Position numbers and translations under genes: made by a program. Source: Chaunax sp. Z400 (Eukaryota > Chordata > Actinopteri > Lophiiformes > Chaunacidae). From it: DNA of 64,000 bases. Below, in pieces: positions 1-12,600 of the stretch. The first letter of the stretch is position 1; each line of letters starts with the position of its first letter. Below the pieces are notes generated by a model. The model saw only the letters and a program-made list of their open reading frames with translations, made no database searches and was not told the DNA's origin. The stretch is from contig CM075193.1 of NCBI GenBank assembly GCA_037577475.1, positions 872,501 through 936,500 of the forward strand, written 5' to 3'.

Positions 1-2147
1 GCAGAAGTGGGTGATTAAAGGGCTCGATAAAAACTGTATCATAGGAGCTTTACTATAAAGAGACACTAAGAAGCAATTTTCAAACAAAACAAACAAGTAC
101 GGCGAGCGACTCCGCTTTAGGTCGACGAGCTAAACACCGGCACTTAGCACCCCCCACGAAACCACTCAGAGATCTGCATTAACAATATGTCGCCTCCGCT
201 CAGGGCGGTCGCTGGGTAATCTCAGAGCGGGATGAGCATCCAGGCCAAGAATCTGGGCGATAATAAGGCCGATGGAAGCCGGTTAGACTCCTGAAAGGAC
301 CACCGAGGAGGAATCTGTCCATTAGTGCCTCGGGATGACCGGATAAGAAGTTAATCATCCAAAGACGAGTGGAGTAACGAGCTGATCCCACTCAGAGGGA
401 AGGAGAAAACATTTCAACCTCAGAAATCAACCGAGAGGAGGATATAATCGCCTCCCTCCCTCCCCCTTCAAGATTAAGAGGGACATTATCCCACATGGCC
501 ATAATTGCTTGTATGAACTACTTTAAAAGGATTGGATTATACGAGCAGAGCGTCCATACAGAGCATTTAGAACACAGAACCCACATGTGATTCCTTCATA
601 TACATCCAACCACAGAGGAATTAGTGCAGCTCATTATGAGGCAGAGAAAGTTCACAGCTGGGCCAAAACTGATAATGGCTCTCAAACATCTGGACGTCAT
701 GGAGCAGAGGGTCCACATCTGGATCCAGAATGGATCATATCAATAAGTTCATTCTGGACTTCATGATGGAAACGTCCTGAAATTATGATCATAAGACTGG
801 AAGAAACTTAAGGAAACCGACTGGGATCAAAAAACAGACCAGAAGGAACCTTATCCTAGTTCTAAGAACCCTCCTTTTATTACATCCAACCAGCAACTAG
901 GATCGTTTGTAGTTCCTACTTCAGAGTAGATCCCTCCCTACGTGTTAGCTGTGTAAGTGGAAGCTGAACACATGAGCCAATGCAGCTCCGCCAACCTCCA
1001 TTTTTAAGATCCTTGTGAGACGTTAGCCATAGAAACAACAGCTTGTACTTGTAGCTTTAAAGAAATGGAACAAAAAAACAGACAAATATCAGTCAGACTG
1101 GTGTTGTTGGATGTCGTAGAGACATTGCTATAGCAACCACCAGACAGCTGACGTGACTTTGGCTTTCCTGTTGGTGGTGAGGATGCAAACAGACAAAAGA
1201 CTGTTGAAGGTGTCGATTCTTAGAGGACAGTTCCTCTCAGAGAGTCCCAGAGGTGTTTGGTCTGAATGACCAAACCCAACAGTAAGCTAATTTAAACTGG
1301 AGACCACACCCTACACAGCATTAAGGTAGGACACCATAGTGTCCAATGTGGTCAGATGGGATGGTCACATAGTGTTAAGGACATTTTCTGTCATGTTGAA
1401 TATTCCATGGAAGCTCTTCACCTGCCATTTAACACATTATGAAAAGGATATTAGGAAAGGATGAAGTCAGATGATGTTTGTTGCCACGGAATAAATAAAC
1501 TCCTGGTTAACACTGTGAAACAGTCGTAGTTTGGTTATGAATGAAACTATGAAGGTTAGGTTTAGAAAAAGATGGGTTTTATTTTTGAGGAGTCCACAGG
1601 TCAGGGGGTCTTCGGGTATTTGCCCACCTTTGAGGTGGCAGCCGTCTGAGGAGGTGAGAAGAACCAGCGAGGTTCCTTCAACATCTCTGTCACTGGAAAT
1701 GTTCTTTAATGAAAGAGGATGGCAGCCCACAGCAGTACTGGTAATACAAAGAAGTAAATAAATACAATAACTGCTGGGACTTCAGCTGCACCACTTTTAA
1801 AGGTAAATCCTGTTTCATCTAATTTAAAATCCTCCACATTGTTTAATCCTCCATTTGAGGGGTTTTCTTTGGGGAAATCAGAGAAGGACCTCCTGAAGGG
1901 TTTTTTGTGCGGGACTCGAAACATCTGAGCTGCTTCACAGATTAATTCTTCACAGAACAAATGAAACGAGGAGATGCACAAAATTTCCTTAATCTGATCA
2001 TCTCATAAAGACATGAGGCTCATGTTCAGTGGAAACCCTCTGAAAACTCTGGTGTTTGTTTTTTTCATTACCTCCAACTAGGATCAGTTAATTATGTTTG
2101 TCTAGGAGGGCACAGCTGATAAAGCACACACACTACAAAAGTCTCAC
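1..2147. other. entpd6 intron sequence with an unexplained GC-richer block
   Basis: This stretch lies downstream (in minus-strand sense) of the last entpd6 exon found here, so it should be intron. No further entpd6 exon could be found: the exon expected next, encoding the VSAW..INFLTG region of the family, is not recognisable. Positions about 100-450 are richer in CpG and lower in simple repeats than the surroundings and contain no convincing reading frame. The rest is ordinary AT-rich intron. A minus-strand peptide at 200-391 contains the string INFLSG, which resembles the family but lacks the conserved DLGGGSTQ that should follow, so it is not called as an exon. Confidence 0.5.
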
Positions 2148-5100
2148 CTTCATCAGTGCCGTCCATGATGGACACGCTGTCATCTCTGGAGAGGAAGGGA
2201 GACTTTAAGAACAGCACCCTCACCTGGACACAAGGGAAAAAACAGAGGGTTCAAACTGACCTAAACACCTAAACACGATAAAAATCAATCAGAGCTTTAT
2301 GTGACGGGTTTTTATTGATTATATTCAAACCCTGAGAAATCTGTAGTTTTCTTCAACGTGTTTAATTTCTGTGGCTCTAATAGCCATACATTAAATAAAT
2401 AAATGAATAAATAAATATCACACCCACAGGTGTATAGTATTTTAAACTTGTGATTAATCACAGCCTATTTTTGTGATTAACTCCATTAAATTTTTTAATT
2501 GACGACTCCACTAATAATAATAAATAATGATGATAATAATAATAATATCTCTCTGGTCCTGTGTAATGAGCTCTGTGTTTGGCTGACTCAGGAACAGTTT
2601 GATAATAAGAGCTTCAGTTTAAATCTCTTTCTGGCTCACTGCTCTGGTCCTGTTATTACTGATTACTTAAAAGATTTAATAGACTCTCTTGGACATGATG
2701 ATGATGATGATGATGAAGAGGAGATTATTGATTATAAACTGCTTCCAGCACAACATCCAGACATTAACTACATGTTTGTGGTGATGAGTTGTTTTTATTG
2801 TGTTTCATATTATAGTGAGCTGATGATGGGAAATGTTGCTGCTTTTCTTTATCATTAAATTTCCTTAAATTCCTCTTATTTTTTTAAATGCTGATGAAAT
2901 TTTCAGTAACTTATTTATCCTATAAATTTTTTGAATTTTAAATTAATTTGTATTTAATTCTTAAATAATTGTGTTTGATTTTATTTACTCTTAAGACATT
3001 CATATTGAGATTTTATTTTTAATTCAATTAATTCAATCAATTTCATTTGTTATTATGGATAATATCTATATCAAATATTGAAATTGCTATTTAATTTTCA
3101 ATCTAATAAATAATTTTATTTGTTATTATTGATACTATTGATGTCAAACATAAATATTGCTATTTAATTTTAAATATAATAAATTCCATTTATTTTATTT
3201 ATATTGATATTAAAATCATATTAAATATTGACATTGTTATTTAATTTCTAATTTTATCATATCACAAAACAACATACACGTAATAAACTTATAATATGTA
3301 TTAATATTCATAAAAGAAAGAAGAATAAAACAAACAAAAACGAACACATATTGAAGCCAACATGTTCAGACTAAAATCAGTGGGTGTGGATGTGAAAAGG
3401 AGGTTTGGACTCAGGTCTCTGTCCCTTCAGGATCATGTGTTGGTCTGCTATCCTGTCAGTAAACTGGATGCTGTGAGCGTCTCACCCTGTCCAGCAGCTG
3501 TTGGGCCTTCTCTCCAGGCAGCAGGCGGAGGCCGGCTGTGGCCTTCAGAACCAAAGGGGTGACGTCCCACATGGAGGGGGGGATGCTGGACTTGGCCACC
3601 TCCAGTAGTTCCAATATTCCTGCTGCACACTGGACACACATGACAGAATAACCAACATATGGAGGTACATGTGGACCAACATGACAAAGAAATTAGAGCT
3701 TTTTCTCTGATTTCTCCAGACTGAAACATTTTCATGCAAATGCACTGCTGAAGATTAAAGTACACGAAAGCCGCGACCAAAACATTCATACATTCTATCA
3801 TGTTGCTGAAAGTGAAAATAAATTATTCCTTGTTTCGCTGGTGACCCCCTGCAACTCCCTCAAGGACCCCTGAGGGTCCATGAACCCCACTTTGAAAACC
3901 TCTGCTCCAGATATTCAACTTTCTCCATTTCATTTCATTTGTCGTTGCAAAATGACTTAAAGGGACAGTTCACCCCAAAGTTTCTTCTGTGGAGCAAAAG
4001 TCCAGGCAGTAGGTAAACGCTGAGGTACGCAGAGATATTAATGTTACAATATTAATGCCATTTTAATTCTTATTACTCTTAATAATAATTATAAAAATCT
4101 ACATTGGTATTTATTACTTATTCAATAATTCTATTTAATGTTATTTATTATTGTATATTGTATATACTGATAATGTACATTGATATATGTATTTCATTTT
4201 TAACTAAATTCTATTGATTTATTATAGTAGTATTGAGAAAGAATGTTGATATTTCTACAAAATTTCTATTTACTTTTATTTATTATTGATAATATCAATA
4301 ACAATAATGATACATGTACATGGATATTGATAATTTATTTTTAATTTAAATAATTATATTTGATTTGAGTTTTTATTGGATGACTGATTTCTCATTTTTG
4401 GGGTGAACTGATGTTATAAAACTTGTTGAATGAATTTTTCTGCTATTGATGACTTATTTCAGCTAAAAGAATCATTACCTCCACAAACACTTCAGTGTGA
4501 TTTAGTTTGGACTGAAATCATCTGTCAGTCGTCTGATGGATCATCAATAACAATTGATCATCAATTATCAAACTCGCCAATGAAATGCAGAAGTATGACG
4601 ATGTACCTTCTCTGGATCATCAGCGTATGCAGACAGCCCAGGTTTGATGGCTCTGAACGTCTCGTGGGCCAGTTTGGGAGCTTCTGCAGGACAAATACAT
4701 TAAAAAAATCTTTAACAGTGAGTAAAAAGATAACAAAGAAGTGAGTTTGTGTCCTGATGGTTTAGAGTTTTAATTGAATCTCTCTAAGTGACTGACCCTG
4801 GACCTGTGCCTACATTTAAGCTGTCATTAAGCTCTTAATGACAATCCCAGCCTGTATAACTAACAGGTGCTGCCATTAGGCCGGTTAGCTCTCATGCTAA
4901 CAAAAGAGCCAAAACAGCACTCAGCCTGCGTGATTTAGCTTAGCGGCTAAATGCGATAACGAAGGCATTTGGCCGAGCTCTGCAGGAAACTTTCTCTAAG
5001 CCTAATAAACCAAAAACCTTTAAAACGCTCTAATGAGTTTGTGTCCACTTGGCAGCATAACAGGACTTAGAGGCTCAAAGCTCCTCTTGTCTGCTGGTAA

Positions 5101-7591
5101 TTAATGTTTGGGGCCAACATGTGTGAAGTTTAAACACACTAAAAGCAATTCTGCTTCATAAACAGTCACCATTTAATCTTGTGAATCCATTTAGCATTGA
5201 TTAGACGGGTTTAACTTACAAATATCTGATCCAGGATCTGAAACATTAGTTTGTCACATTAATACACTACCTATAGATACCAGCTATCTATAGATACCAG
5301 CTGGATATGTAGAACACACTACCTATAGATATCAGCTATAGAACACACTACCTATAGATATCAGCTATAGAACACACTACCTATAGATATCAGCTATAGA
5401 ACACACTACCTATAGATATCAGCTGTAGAACACACTACCTATAGATATCAGCTGTAGAACACACTACCTATAGATATCAGCTATAGAACACACTACCTAT
5501 AGATATCAGCTGTAGAACACACTACCTATAGATATCAGAACACACTACCTATAGATATCAGCTATAGAACACACTACCTATAGATATCAGATATAGAACA
5601 CACTACCTATAGATATCAGCTATAGAACACACTACCTATAGATATCAGCTATAGAACACACTACCTATAGATATCAGCTGTAGAACACACTACCTATAGA
5701 TATCAGCTGTAGAACACACTACCTATAGATATCAGCTATAGAACACACTACCTATAGATATCAGCTGTAGAACACACTACCTATAGATATCAGATATAGA
5801 ACACACTACCTATAGATATCAGCTGTAGAACACACTACCTATAGATATCAGATATAGAACACACTACCTATAGATATCAGATATAGAACACACTACCTAT
5901 AGATATTAACTATAGAACACACTACCTATAGATATTAACTATAGAACACACTACCTATAGATATCAGATATAGAACACACTACCTATAGATATTAACTAT
6001 AGAACACACTACCTATAGATATCAGCTATAGAACACACTACCTATAGATATTAACTATAGAACACACTACCTATAGATATCAGCTATAGAACACACTACC
6101 TATAGATATTAACTATAGAACACACTACTATAGATATTAACTATAGAACACACTACCTATAGATATTAACTATAGAACACACTACCTATAGATATTAACT
6201 ATAGAACACACTACCTATAGATATTAACTATAGAACACACTACCTATAGATATCAGATATAGAACACACTACCTATAGATATTAACTATAGAACACACTA
6301 CCTATAGATATCAGCTATAGAACACACTACCTATAGATATTAACTATAGAACACACTACCTATAGATATTAACTATAGAACACACTACCTATAGATATTA
6401 ACTATAGAACACACTACCTATAGATATCAGATATAGAACACACTACCTATAGATATCAGATATAGAACACACTACCTATAGATATTAACTATAGAACACA
6501 CTACCTATAGATATTAACTATAGAACACACTACCTATAGATATCAGATATAGAACACACTACCTATAGATATCAGATATAGAACACACTACCTATAGATA
6601 TTAACTATAGAACACACTACCTATAGATATTAACTATAGAACACACTACCTATAGATATCAGCTATAGAACACACTACCTATAGATATTAACTATAGAAC
6701 ACACTACCTATAGATATTAACTATAGAACACACTACCTATAGATATTAACTATAGAACACACTACCTATAGATATCAGCTATAGAACACACTACCTATAG
6801 ATATCAGATACAGAACACACTACCTATAGATATCAACTGTAGAACACACTACCTATAGATATGACTACAGACATGATACAGAAGAAGACATTTCCTCTGA
6901 AAAAACTCGGTCCACATATTGCGATTTATTTGATGGCCTCAGAAAAACGGAGAGTACATCGCTGCCTCCCCATATATTTACTAGGTACACTATAACGACC
7001 TCCTCTACCAATGCCATTTACTTTGACGTCAAAGCTTGCACCTCTTCACTGCCCTCCAGACGATGTTACGATGCCACATAAAGAAAGCATGGAGGTATGT
7101 GGCCGTTGTCAGATACATTGTTTGAAATGGACATATTTATTTTATTTAGATGGACTAAAAATTAGCCATTAAATCAAACACTGGAGCAGTATTACAGCAC
7201 CGTTGTTTTGTTCAGGGTAAACAAACAAAGGTGTAGGAGAGAATTGAGGCACTATCACATTTTCTCTGTGTAAAAAGAGCTTTAGTGGCTCTGTTTACTC
7301 CATTAACATCTCCCATATGTCCTCTACTATACCTTTATTCTCCATCTGGAACTTGAAGATATGGATTCTGGTCCCAGTGCTCCCAGCATCAAACATGATG
7401 CCATATTGGAAGCTTGGTCCAGCAGCAGCAGCGGCAGCGGAGACGAACCCATCGTCTCCCAGCTGGCCGTGTGGAGGTAGTCCGTCGGCTTCAGCCTTCG
7501 TGGCAGCATAGTTACGCTTCACAAACATCAGGTAGGCGAACAGGCAGGCCGCAAGGAGGAAGACTCCAGCCAGCTTCGGTTTCTTCATCAT
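2148..7591 (-). CDS. entpd6: Ectonucleoside triphosphate diphosphohydrolase 6 (CD39-like), 5' part; gene runs off the left edge
   Basis: Coding exons on the minus strand are 7591-7333, 4683-4607, 3629-3486 and 2223-2148. They join in phase with GT-AG borders into 185 residues of the N-terminal half. The enzyme hydrolyses nucleoside diphosphates such as GDP and IDP in the Golgi lumen or as a secreted form. Seen: a basic start followed by a hydrophobic signal anchor (residues about 7-24), an alanine tract, apyrase region 1 (DAGSTGTR, 68-75), apyrase region 2 (ATAGLRLLP, about 142-150) and the start of region 3 (MDGTDE, 180-185). The block around KATAGLRLLPGEKAQ is nearly that of vertebrate ENTPD6, and its location next to vsx1 agrees. 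The start is taken at the first of two adjacent ATGs. An upstream ATG in the same exon opens only a six-codon frame, and an acceptor about 35 bases upstream implies a noncoding first exon. ENTPD5 is the main alternative. The rest of the catalytic domain is outside the window. Confidence 0.9.
2870..3330. repeat. AT-rich degenerate tandem repeat in entpd6 intron
   Basis: A very AT-rich tract with loosely repeated phrases such as ATTGCTATTTAATTTT and TTATTATTGATA, at a spacing of roughly 100 bases. A second tract of the same character lies at about 4040-4400 in the neighbouring intron. A short (GAT)n run sits just upstream at 2695-2716. No coding content was seen. Confidence 0.5.
4790..5245. other. 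Low-repeat block in entpd6 intron, possible conserved noncoding element
   Basis: Non-repetitive sequence between an entpd6 exon and the minisatellite. It is rich in homeodomain-type TAAT cores (for example TAATTAATG near 5100 and AGCATTGATTAG near 5200) and carries a palindromic motif, ATTAAGCTCTTAAT, near 4828. No reading frame was seen. The call rests on composition only. Confidence 0.3.
5261..6862. repeat. 1.6 kb minisatellite, 29-bp unit, about 55 copies
   Basis: Head-to-tail units of about 29 bases built from AACACACTACCTATAGATAT followed by a variable 9-base end. Four endings recur: CAGCTATAG, CAGCTGTAG, CAGATATAG and TTAACTATAG-like. Early units mostly carry CAGCT endings, while the TTAACTATAG type dominates from about 5900 to 6770. 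At least two units are length variants, near 5530 and 6125. The unit is rich in small palindromes (CTATAG, GATATC). It lies in the entpd6 intron between coding exons 1 and 2. Confidence 0.95.
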
Positions 7592-8382
7592 TCTGTGTGG
7601 AGCTGCATCCTGATTGGCTACTGGAGAAATCAAACAAAATATCACTACATCCAACAAACTAGATACCGGTCAGGTCTCTTAACTGGGGAACATAAAACAT
7701 GATTTTAGTTGTATGACAAAATACTACTTACTATTGGATACTACTGGAACCCACAGACTGATTTATAAAATGTCTTGGATTTATATAAATTACAGCTCGG
7801 CATACACCTTAAGATATTTGAATGGAGTTTGGTTTCTGATGACGTCATCTGCTACAGGTAACAGAACAAGTAAATATTAATTTATTTTAATTCGGGTTAA
7901 AACAGCTGCCTCTTGGCTCCTTATGGAATTAAACAAATACATCAATGTGGAAAACTAATGTTAGCCTACATGCTAACTGACATTAAGCATACACTTAACT
8001 GGAGTTTGTTGTGGACTCATAGTGAGTAGCAGCTAATGCTACACGACATTAACAGGCTGTTTCAAACTTCCAGTAAATATACTGAAATACACTAACCGTG
8101 TTCCTTGTATGTGTACACATACTTAGCTTATAAAACTGATCCCGATTCTCTTTATTAACATGTTAGCCGACAGCTAGCTAGCCGGCAGGAAGCAGGTCAG
8201 CTTCTTAAACTACGGATAGCAACATGCTAACTGCGTCTCGCCGCTAAGACAGCAACCTGTCATAACACAACAATCAAGAACATTGCATGATTACGTAGAG
8301 AACAAACCCCGCAAACTGCCCCTCAGTTAAATAAACACTTTGCTCACTCTTAACGACATTCTTCTCTCGGACATGTCTTGGA

Positions 8383-8385
<3 letters not shown>
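7592..8385 (-). other. entpd6 5' untranslated and promoter-side sequence
   Basis: Upstream of the entpd6 start codon in the minus direction. A splice acceptor-like stretch (TTTCTCCAG on the minus strand) lies near 7625, so the first exon is probably noncoding and further upstream, perhaps in the CpG-containing part at 8150-8350. No TATA box or reading frame is convincing. The end at 8385 is set by the inserted LINE. Confidence 0.4.
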
Positions 8386-8418
<33 letters not shown>

Positions 8419-9480
8419 CTTTATTGAAGTTGTAAAAAAAACAATACAACCAATATGGCAGATAACACCGTAGAAACACACTTCATAAACAGACATCAGA
8501 CAAGCATTATATTACACAAACAAACATATAATGCATTTACGGGATTGTATAAACAAAAAGGATAATGGACTAAATTAGAAAGATGTGTAAGACAACAGAA
8601 AAATAAAATGAAAACAAAACACTAGGGGTTTTCAGCAAGTTTAAGTTCATCTATTAAGTTCCAGAGTTTCACAGCATTTTTCTTCATTAATTTCAGTGAA
8701 AGAAAGTAATGACACAGGTTCTTGTGAAATATGTGGGAGCTGGGATGAGTTTTAAGGAATCTATTCTTATGTAAGAAGAATTTACCAAGGATAACAATTA
8801 CATTAACAGCTAAGTCATGAGTCACATTTTTCAAAATTATACCAAAACTGACATTTTCTTTTGTCAACATAGAGAAATGATCAGTTTTAGGAAATAACCA
8901 ATAATGTAGATCTTCCCAGAAAGCATTGGCAAATTTACATTCATAAAATAAATGCTCTGTTGTTTCGATCTCTTCATCACAAAAGGCACAGTTGTTGTGA
9001 TCTAGTCCAAAACAACGTCTTAAAAATTCTGCTGAAGGATAAATGTCGTGAAGAATTTTAAAGTGGACTTCCTTAGCTTTTGGTGAGATTGGAAACTTAA
9101 AAAATTCTGTTCTTAATCTCTCAACTTTTTCTTTGGAGAAGTGCTGTAAGATTGAATTCCGGTTTGATATACAGGGATATAATTCCTTAATAAAGGCTTT
9201 CCAAATTGTGACGTTGGGTAGTTTTAGATTAGGAAGATGCAGATCCACATTATTTTGCAACAAGTTATTATTAGTTATGTGGGATTGCCTTAATAACTGT
9301 ATCATAATGTTTTCGATCACTTAAGTTAAATTTTGAACAAAATAACTCATAAGCCATAATGTTTCCACGATTATCCAACAAATGCATTATAGACCAAATT
9401 CCTTTCTCTAACCAGTCTTTGTAAAATATAGATTTATTTCTAAATACCCTGAAGATGTCTCCTCCATTGCCACATCAGGT
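8386..9480 (-). mobile_element. 5'-truncated L1/Tx1-like non-LTR retrotransposon fragment
   Basis: On the minus strand an open frame at 9320-8622 encodes the C-terminal part of a LINE ORF2, including the reverse-transcriptase zinc-binding module CAFC..EE..TEHLFYEC that follows RT domains in L1-like elements. Further upstream (to about 9470) homologous protein continues in another frame, so at least one frameshift near 9285 breaks it. Downstream of the stop come about 200 bases of 3' UTR and a 29-base poly(T) at 8386-8414, which is the element's poly(A) tail. RT and endonuclease domains are missing, so it is dead. Clear target-site duplications were not found. Confidence 0.85.
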
Positions 9481-9850
9481 CAAAGGTTAAAAAGATCAGT
9501 ATATGATCAGTGCAGTCTGTAGGGGGCGCTGGCAGGACTGAAGACTGATCAGTAAAAGAAAGAAGAAGACATTCTCCCTCCTCTGTCTGTCATCAGCAGC
9601 TGGTGTGAGATCACCGCTGCCATTTATTACCTCATTATCCTGCAGCAGCCAATCAGACGCAGCAGTGTGTGTGTGAGGAGGCCTTTCTCTGTCCACACAC
9701 TGATCAACAGGGTGGACCAAATAAACTACAGTATATATATAAGATCTTTTACTGCAGTAAAGGTAGCACTACAGTAAACATAGTAATACTACAGTACACA
9801 TAGTAATATTACAGTAAAAGTACTGAAAAATTACCATAAAAATATAGTTG

Positions 9851-9882
9851 ATATATATACATATATATATACGTATATATAC

Positions 9883-9940
<58 letters not shown>

Positions 9941-9956
9941 GTATATATATAAATAT
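9851..9956. repeat. (AT)n microsatellite
   Basis: About 105 bases of alternating A and T with a few ACGT interruptions. The flanks at 9481-9850 and 9957-10500 show no gene. The stretch at 9490-9720 is ordinary unique sequence with a short GTGTGT run. Confidence 0.9.
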
Positions 9957-10499
9957 GTAACATTTTAGAAATATATTTGTAAAATGAGATTAATTCTAAT
10001 CTATAATATTACATCATATTTCTCTGTTTATTGTATTTCATATTGCTAATCTGAATCCAAACAGTAAATATAAATACACGCTGCTGTGTTTCTGTGATGT
10101 TTCCTGTAATATCTTTATGATAAATTTGGTTTAAATGTTGCTGGAATCTGTAGACCCTCCTCTTCCTCTCATGACATCACATGACTCACAGCGACCTATA
10201 GGACGCAGGGAAGAGAGCTGGACACGCTCGTCATCTGCCTCCTCGTGTTTCGATTGGTGGATTGCTTTTTGTGGGTTTTTATATATAATAAATATTTAAT
10301 TTATAATAAAATCTGTTGTTCTGCTCATTTCTCACTTGAAGCTTCATCCGTAGTATGATGTCATTATTCAGTTCAGTTCATCTGTAACATCCGGTGAAAG
10401 TTGGCTGAAAGACAACACGACTACTCAAATATTAAATGTTATTCAAGACATTCATTCTATGTTTATCTACTATTTTATTCCAATACTCCGCTGCTTCTG

Positions 10500-10715
10500 T
10501 CAACCTCAGACTTTGGTAAACCCACTAAGAACCGGAACTATTGGTCCATGTGAGTAAAGGTGAGTTTTCACAGGAGATTTAAAGGGTTTCAAAAATTTCA
10601 GGTTTTGGATCAAATGATTTCTTTCCACTTTCCTGGAGGATGAATGAAGCCTCGTCTTCACAGAGCTGACACTGTTCTGTAAATATAGATATAGAATTAT
10701 CATTTTGTATGGAAG
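10500..10715 (-). repeat. Dispersed repeat family B, reverse copy
   Basis: The reverse complement of this segment matches the segments at about 19700-20180, 24960-25400 and 39280-39565. Shared phrases include AAATCTCCTGTGAAAACTCA and AGTTCTGGTTCTTA (here AGTTCCGGTTCTTA). No terminal repeats or protein were recognised, so the class is unknown. Confidence 0.75.
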
Positions 10716-11039
10716 AACCTTAAAATGGTGAATTTAAGAAGAGATATAAAAATAGTAAAATGATGCCAGGAGCTTAAAAACTAACCTTTGAATCATCTTT
10801 TCTGTGATTTGATGATTTCTCTGTGTTTGTCTTGTGATTTCTCCTTTATGTCATTTTATGTAACTGACTTTGTTTAATAAAGTTTTACTTGGTGGATGTG
10901 TAAACAGTGACATCACAGGATGTCACTGGATCTTTTGCCCGCTGAAAACGATGAGTCAGAAATCCTTGATCAGGTGTATTGATCCTTCAGTTCATGATCT
11001 GAGTGATTTCAGTGGGTGTTGGGATTAAACATCTGACTT

Positions 11040-11330
11040 TTACATTAAAACATTAACATCTCTGTTCTACCTCCTCCTCCTCCTTCATCACTCTGCTCCA
11101 TATATGTGATTTCATGTATAAGCCTCTAATAGCTTTTTATCAGTTAATGGGTCACGACGTTAATGGTTCTCTAATCTTTCTGCTGCCTTTTTTATTTTCA
11201 TCACACTGATGGTCGACTGAACAAAAGCAGAGCTGAGTGGATCCTAATCGTCCTGCAGATTTACATACAGATGACATTTAGAGACAATTACGACCGTTCG
11301 AGACATTAATCCAACTAAGTTGTTAATCGA
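11040..11330. other. Low-repeat, TAAT-rich block in the entpd6-vsx1 desert
   Basis: Unique-looking sequence with several TAAT/ATTA cores and no reading frame, bounded by repetitive DNA. It could be a regulatory element of vsx1, but nothing beyond composition supports this. The stretches at 10720-11040 and 11330-11585 hold nothing recognisable. Confidence 0.2.
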
Positions 11331-11584
11331 CAAACAAGGACAGAAAATCACAAGAATATTCTTATAGAATAAACAAAGTATGTCAAGTTTTCTCAGATTT
11401 ACATCCTTCCATTCTCTCCTCAGTCAAACTGACAGAATACACTAATAAAGACAAAAAAACTTTATCTAAATATCACGTTAGACAGTTTCAGTTCAGTTTA
11501 GCTCACTTATTTCAACATAAACAAATCATTAACGAAGTAAAAACAATATAAATAAAATTAAGATCATAGCAAACAGAAAAAATA

Positions 11585-11765
11585 TGAGTGGGTGGCATCA
11601 TCGTTAGCATGAGTGACATCATTGTTACAGTGGGTGACATCATTGTTAGAGTGGGTGACATCATTGTTACAGAGGGTGACATCATCATTAGAGTGGAGGG
11701 CAGCTGGAAAATTGTCTGAAAATCTTCAATCACTCCCTCAATTTTTACTTCACATCCATAATACT
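11585..11765 (-). repeat. Dispersed repeat with internal 21-bp minisatellite
   Basis: A 21-base unit (GAGTGGGTGACATCATTGTTA and variants) is repeated about five times at 11588-11695. The following 70 bases, read on the minus strand, match 22595-22690 (shared AATTTTCCAGCTCCCCTCCA-like phrase, then ATGATGATGTCACC). The 22.6 kb copy has a single unit, so the array expanded inside this copy. A minus-strand frame of 186 codons covers the region (12072-11512), but its repeat-driven composition and lack of known domains make a real protein unlikely. Confidence 0.7.
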
Positions 11766-12360
11766 TTACTACTCCGACTACTATTGTCACTAAATAAATA
11801 GTACAAAAGAAAAAGAATGAATGAGGGAATTCTTCCTTTATTCTATCCATCATATCAACATTGAGTGTAAGATGAGCCTGAGCCTCCAGGTCATATGACA
11901 GTGGTAAAGCTCTATGTGTGTCATGTGATTCCATCAGGAGGATTATTAGGGAATAATTTGAAGGATTTCTTCGGCTATAATTCAGTATGTTAGGATCATA
12001 ATTGATAGAAGATTGCACTTTCATCTTGTAAGAAGAAGCTTCAGTGTGGATTAGAAGATGCTGCGGGAACATCTGGACTGAGCTGCCTTATTTCTGAGCC
12101 TTATTGGGCTGCATCTTATTTTTCTTCTCATCTCTGATCTTCAATCTGCTGCACAGAGGACAAACTCTTCATACTGTCACGGACTGCAGATTCACTCTTT
12201 GAAATGTATTTAACAGGAAAAAACAACACAACAAGAAAATAATAAATTAAAAGAAATTATAAAAATAAAAATAGTGTGTCAACATTTTAAAATGTATGTT
12301 AAAATGTATGTTTAAATGTGCTATATAAATAAAGTTTGACTTGACTTGACTTAACTTGAC

Positions 12361-12600
12361 CAGATCTCAACCCAATAGAGCGTCTGTGCGATGTTCAGGG
12401 TCACCAGGTGAGAGAGAGATCCTGCTTCAGCAACACATGAACAACTTGTCACAGCACTGCAGGAAGAATGGCATGTCATCCTACAAGTCCAGAATAACAT
12501 TTTATCAAGGTGTAAAGTAGTGATAAATGCTGGATGTAGATGCACGATACTGTCTGTTTTTGTTCTCTGTCTCACCATCCACACTTTTTGACTTGTAAAC
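12361..12600 (+). mobile_element. Tc1/mariner transposase C-terminal relic
   Basis: Plus-strand translation gives PDLNPIERLCDV and, after a frameshift, QLVTALQEEWHVILQ. These match the conserved C-terminal DLNPIE..W.V and LQEEW.I motifs of Tc1-like transposases, which surround the third catalytic acidic residue. The frame is broken by stops and a frameshift, and no terminal inverted repeats were identified. Just upstream (12310-12362) is a (TTGAC)n-like tail after AATAAAG, typical of fish retroposon 3' ends. Confidence 0.75.

Noticed and set aside
200..391. Minus-strand peptide containing INFLSG as a possible next entpd6 exon
   Set aside because: It lacks the DLGGGSTQ motif and a matching acceptor in the right phase. 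The similarity is a few residues only.
5261..6862. CRISPR-like regular repeat array
   Set aside because: Units are head-to-tail without unique spacers, in a vertebrate intron. It is a minisatellite.
11512..12072. 186-codon minus-strand frame
   Set aside because: It runs across a dispersed repeat and its 21-bp array. There is no known domain, and the homologous repeat at 22.6 kb is not open.
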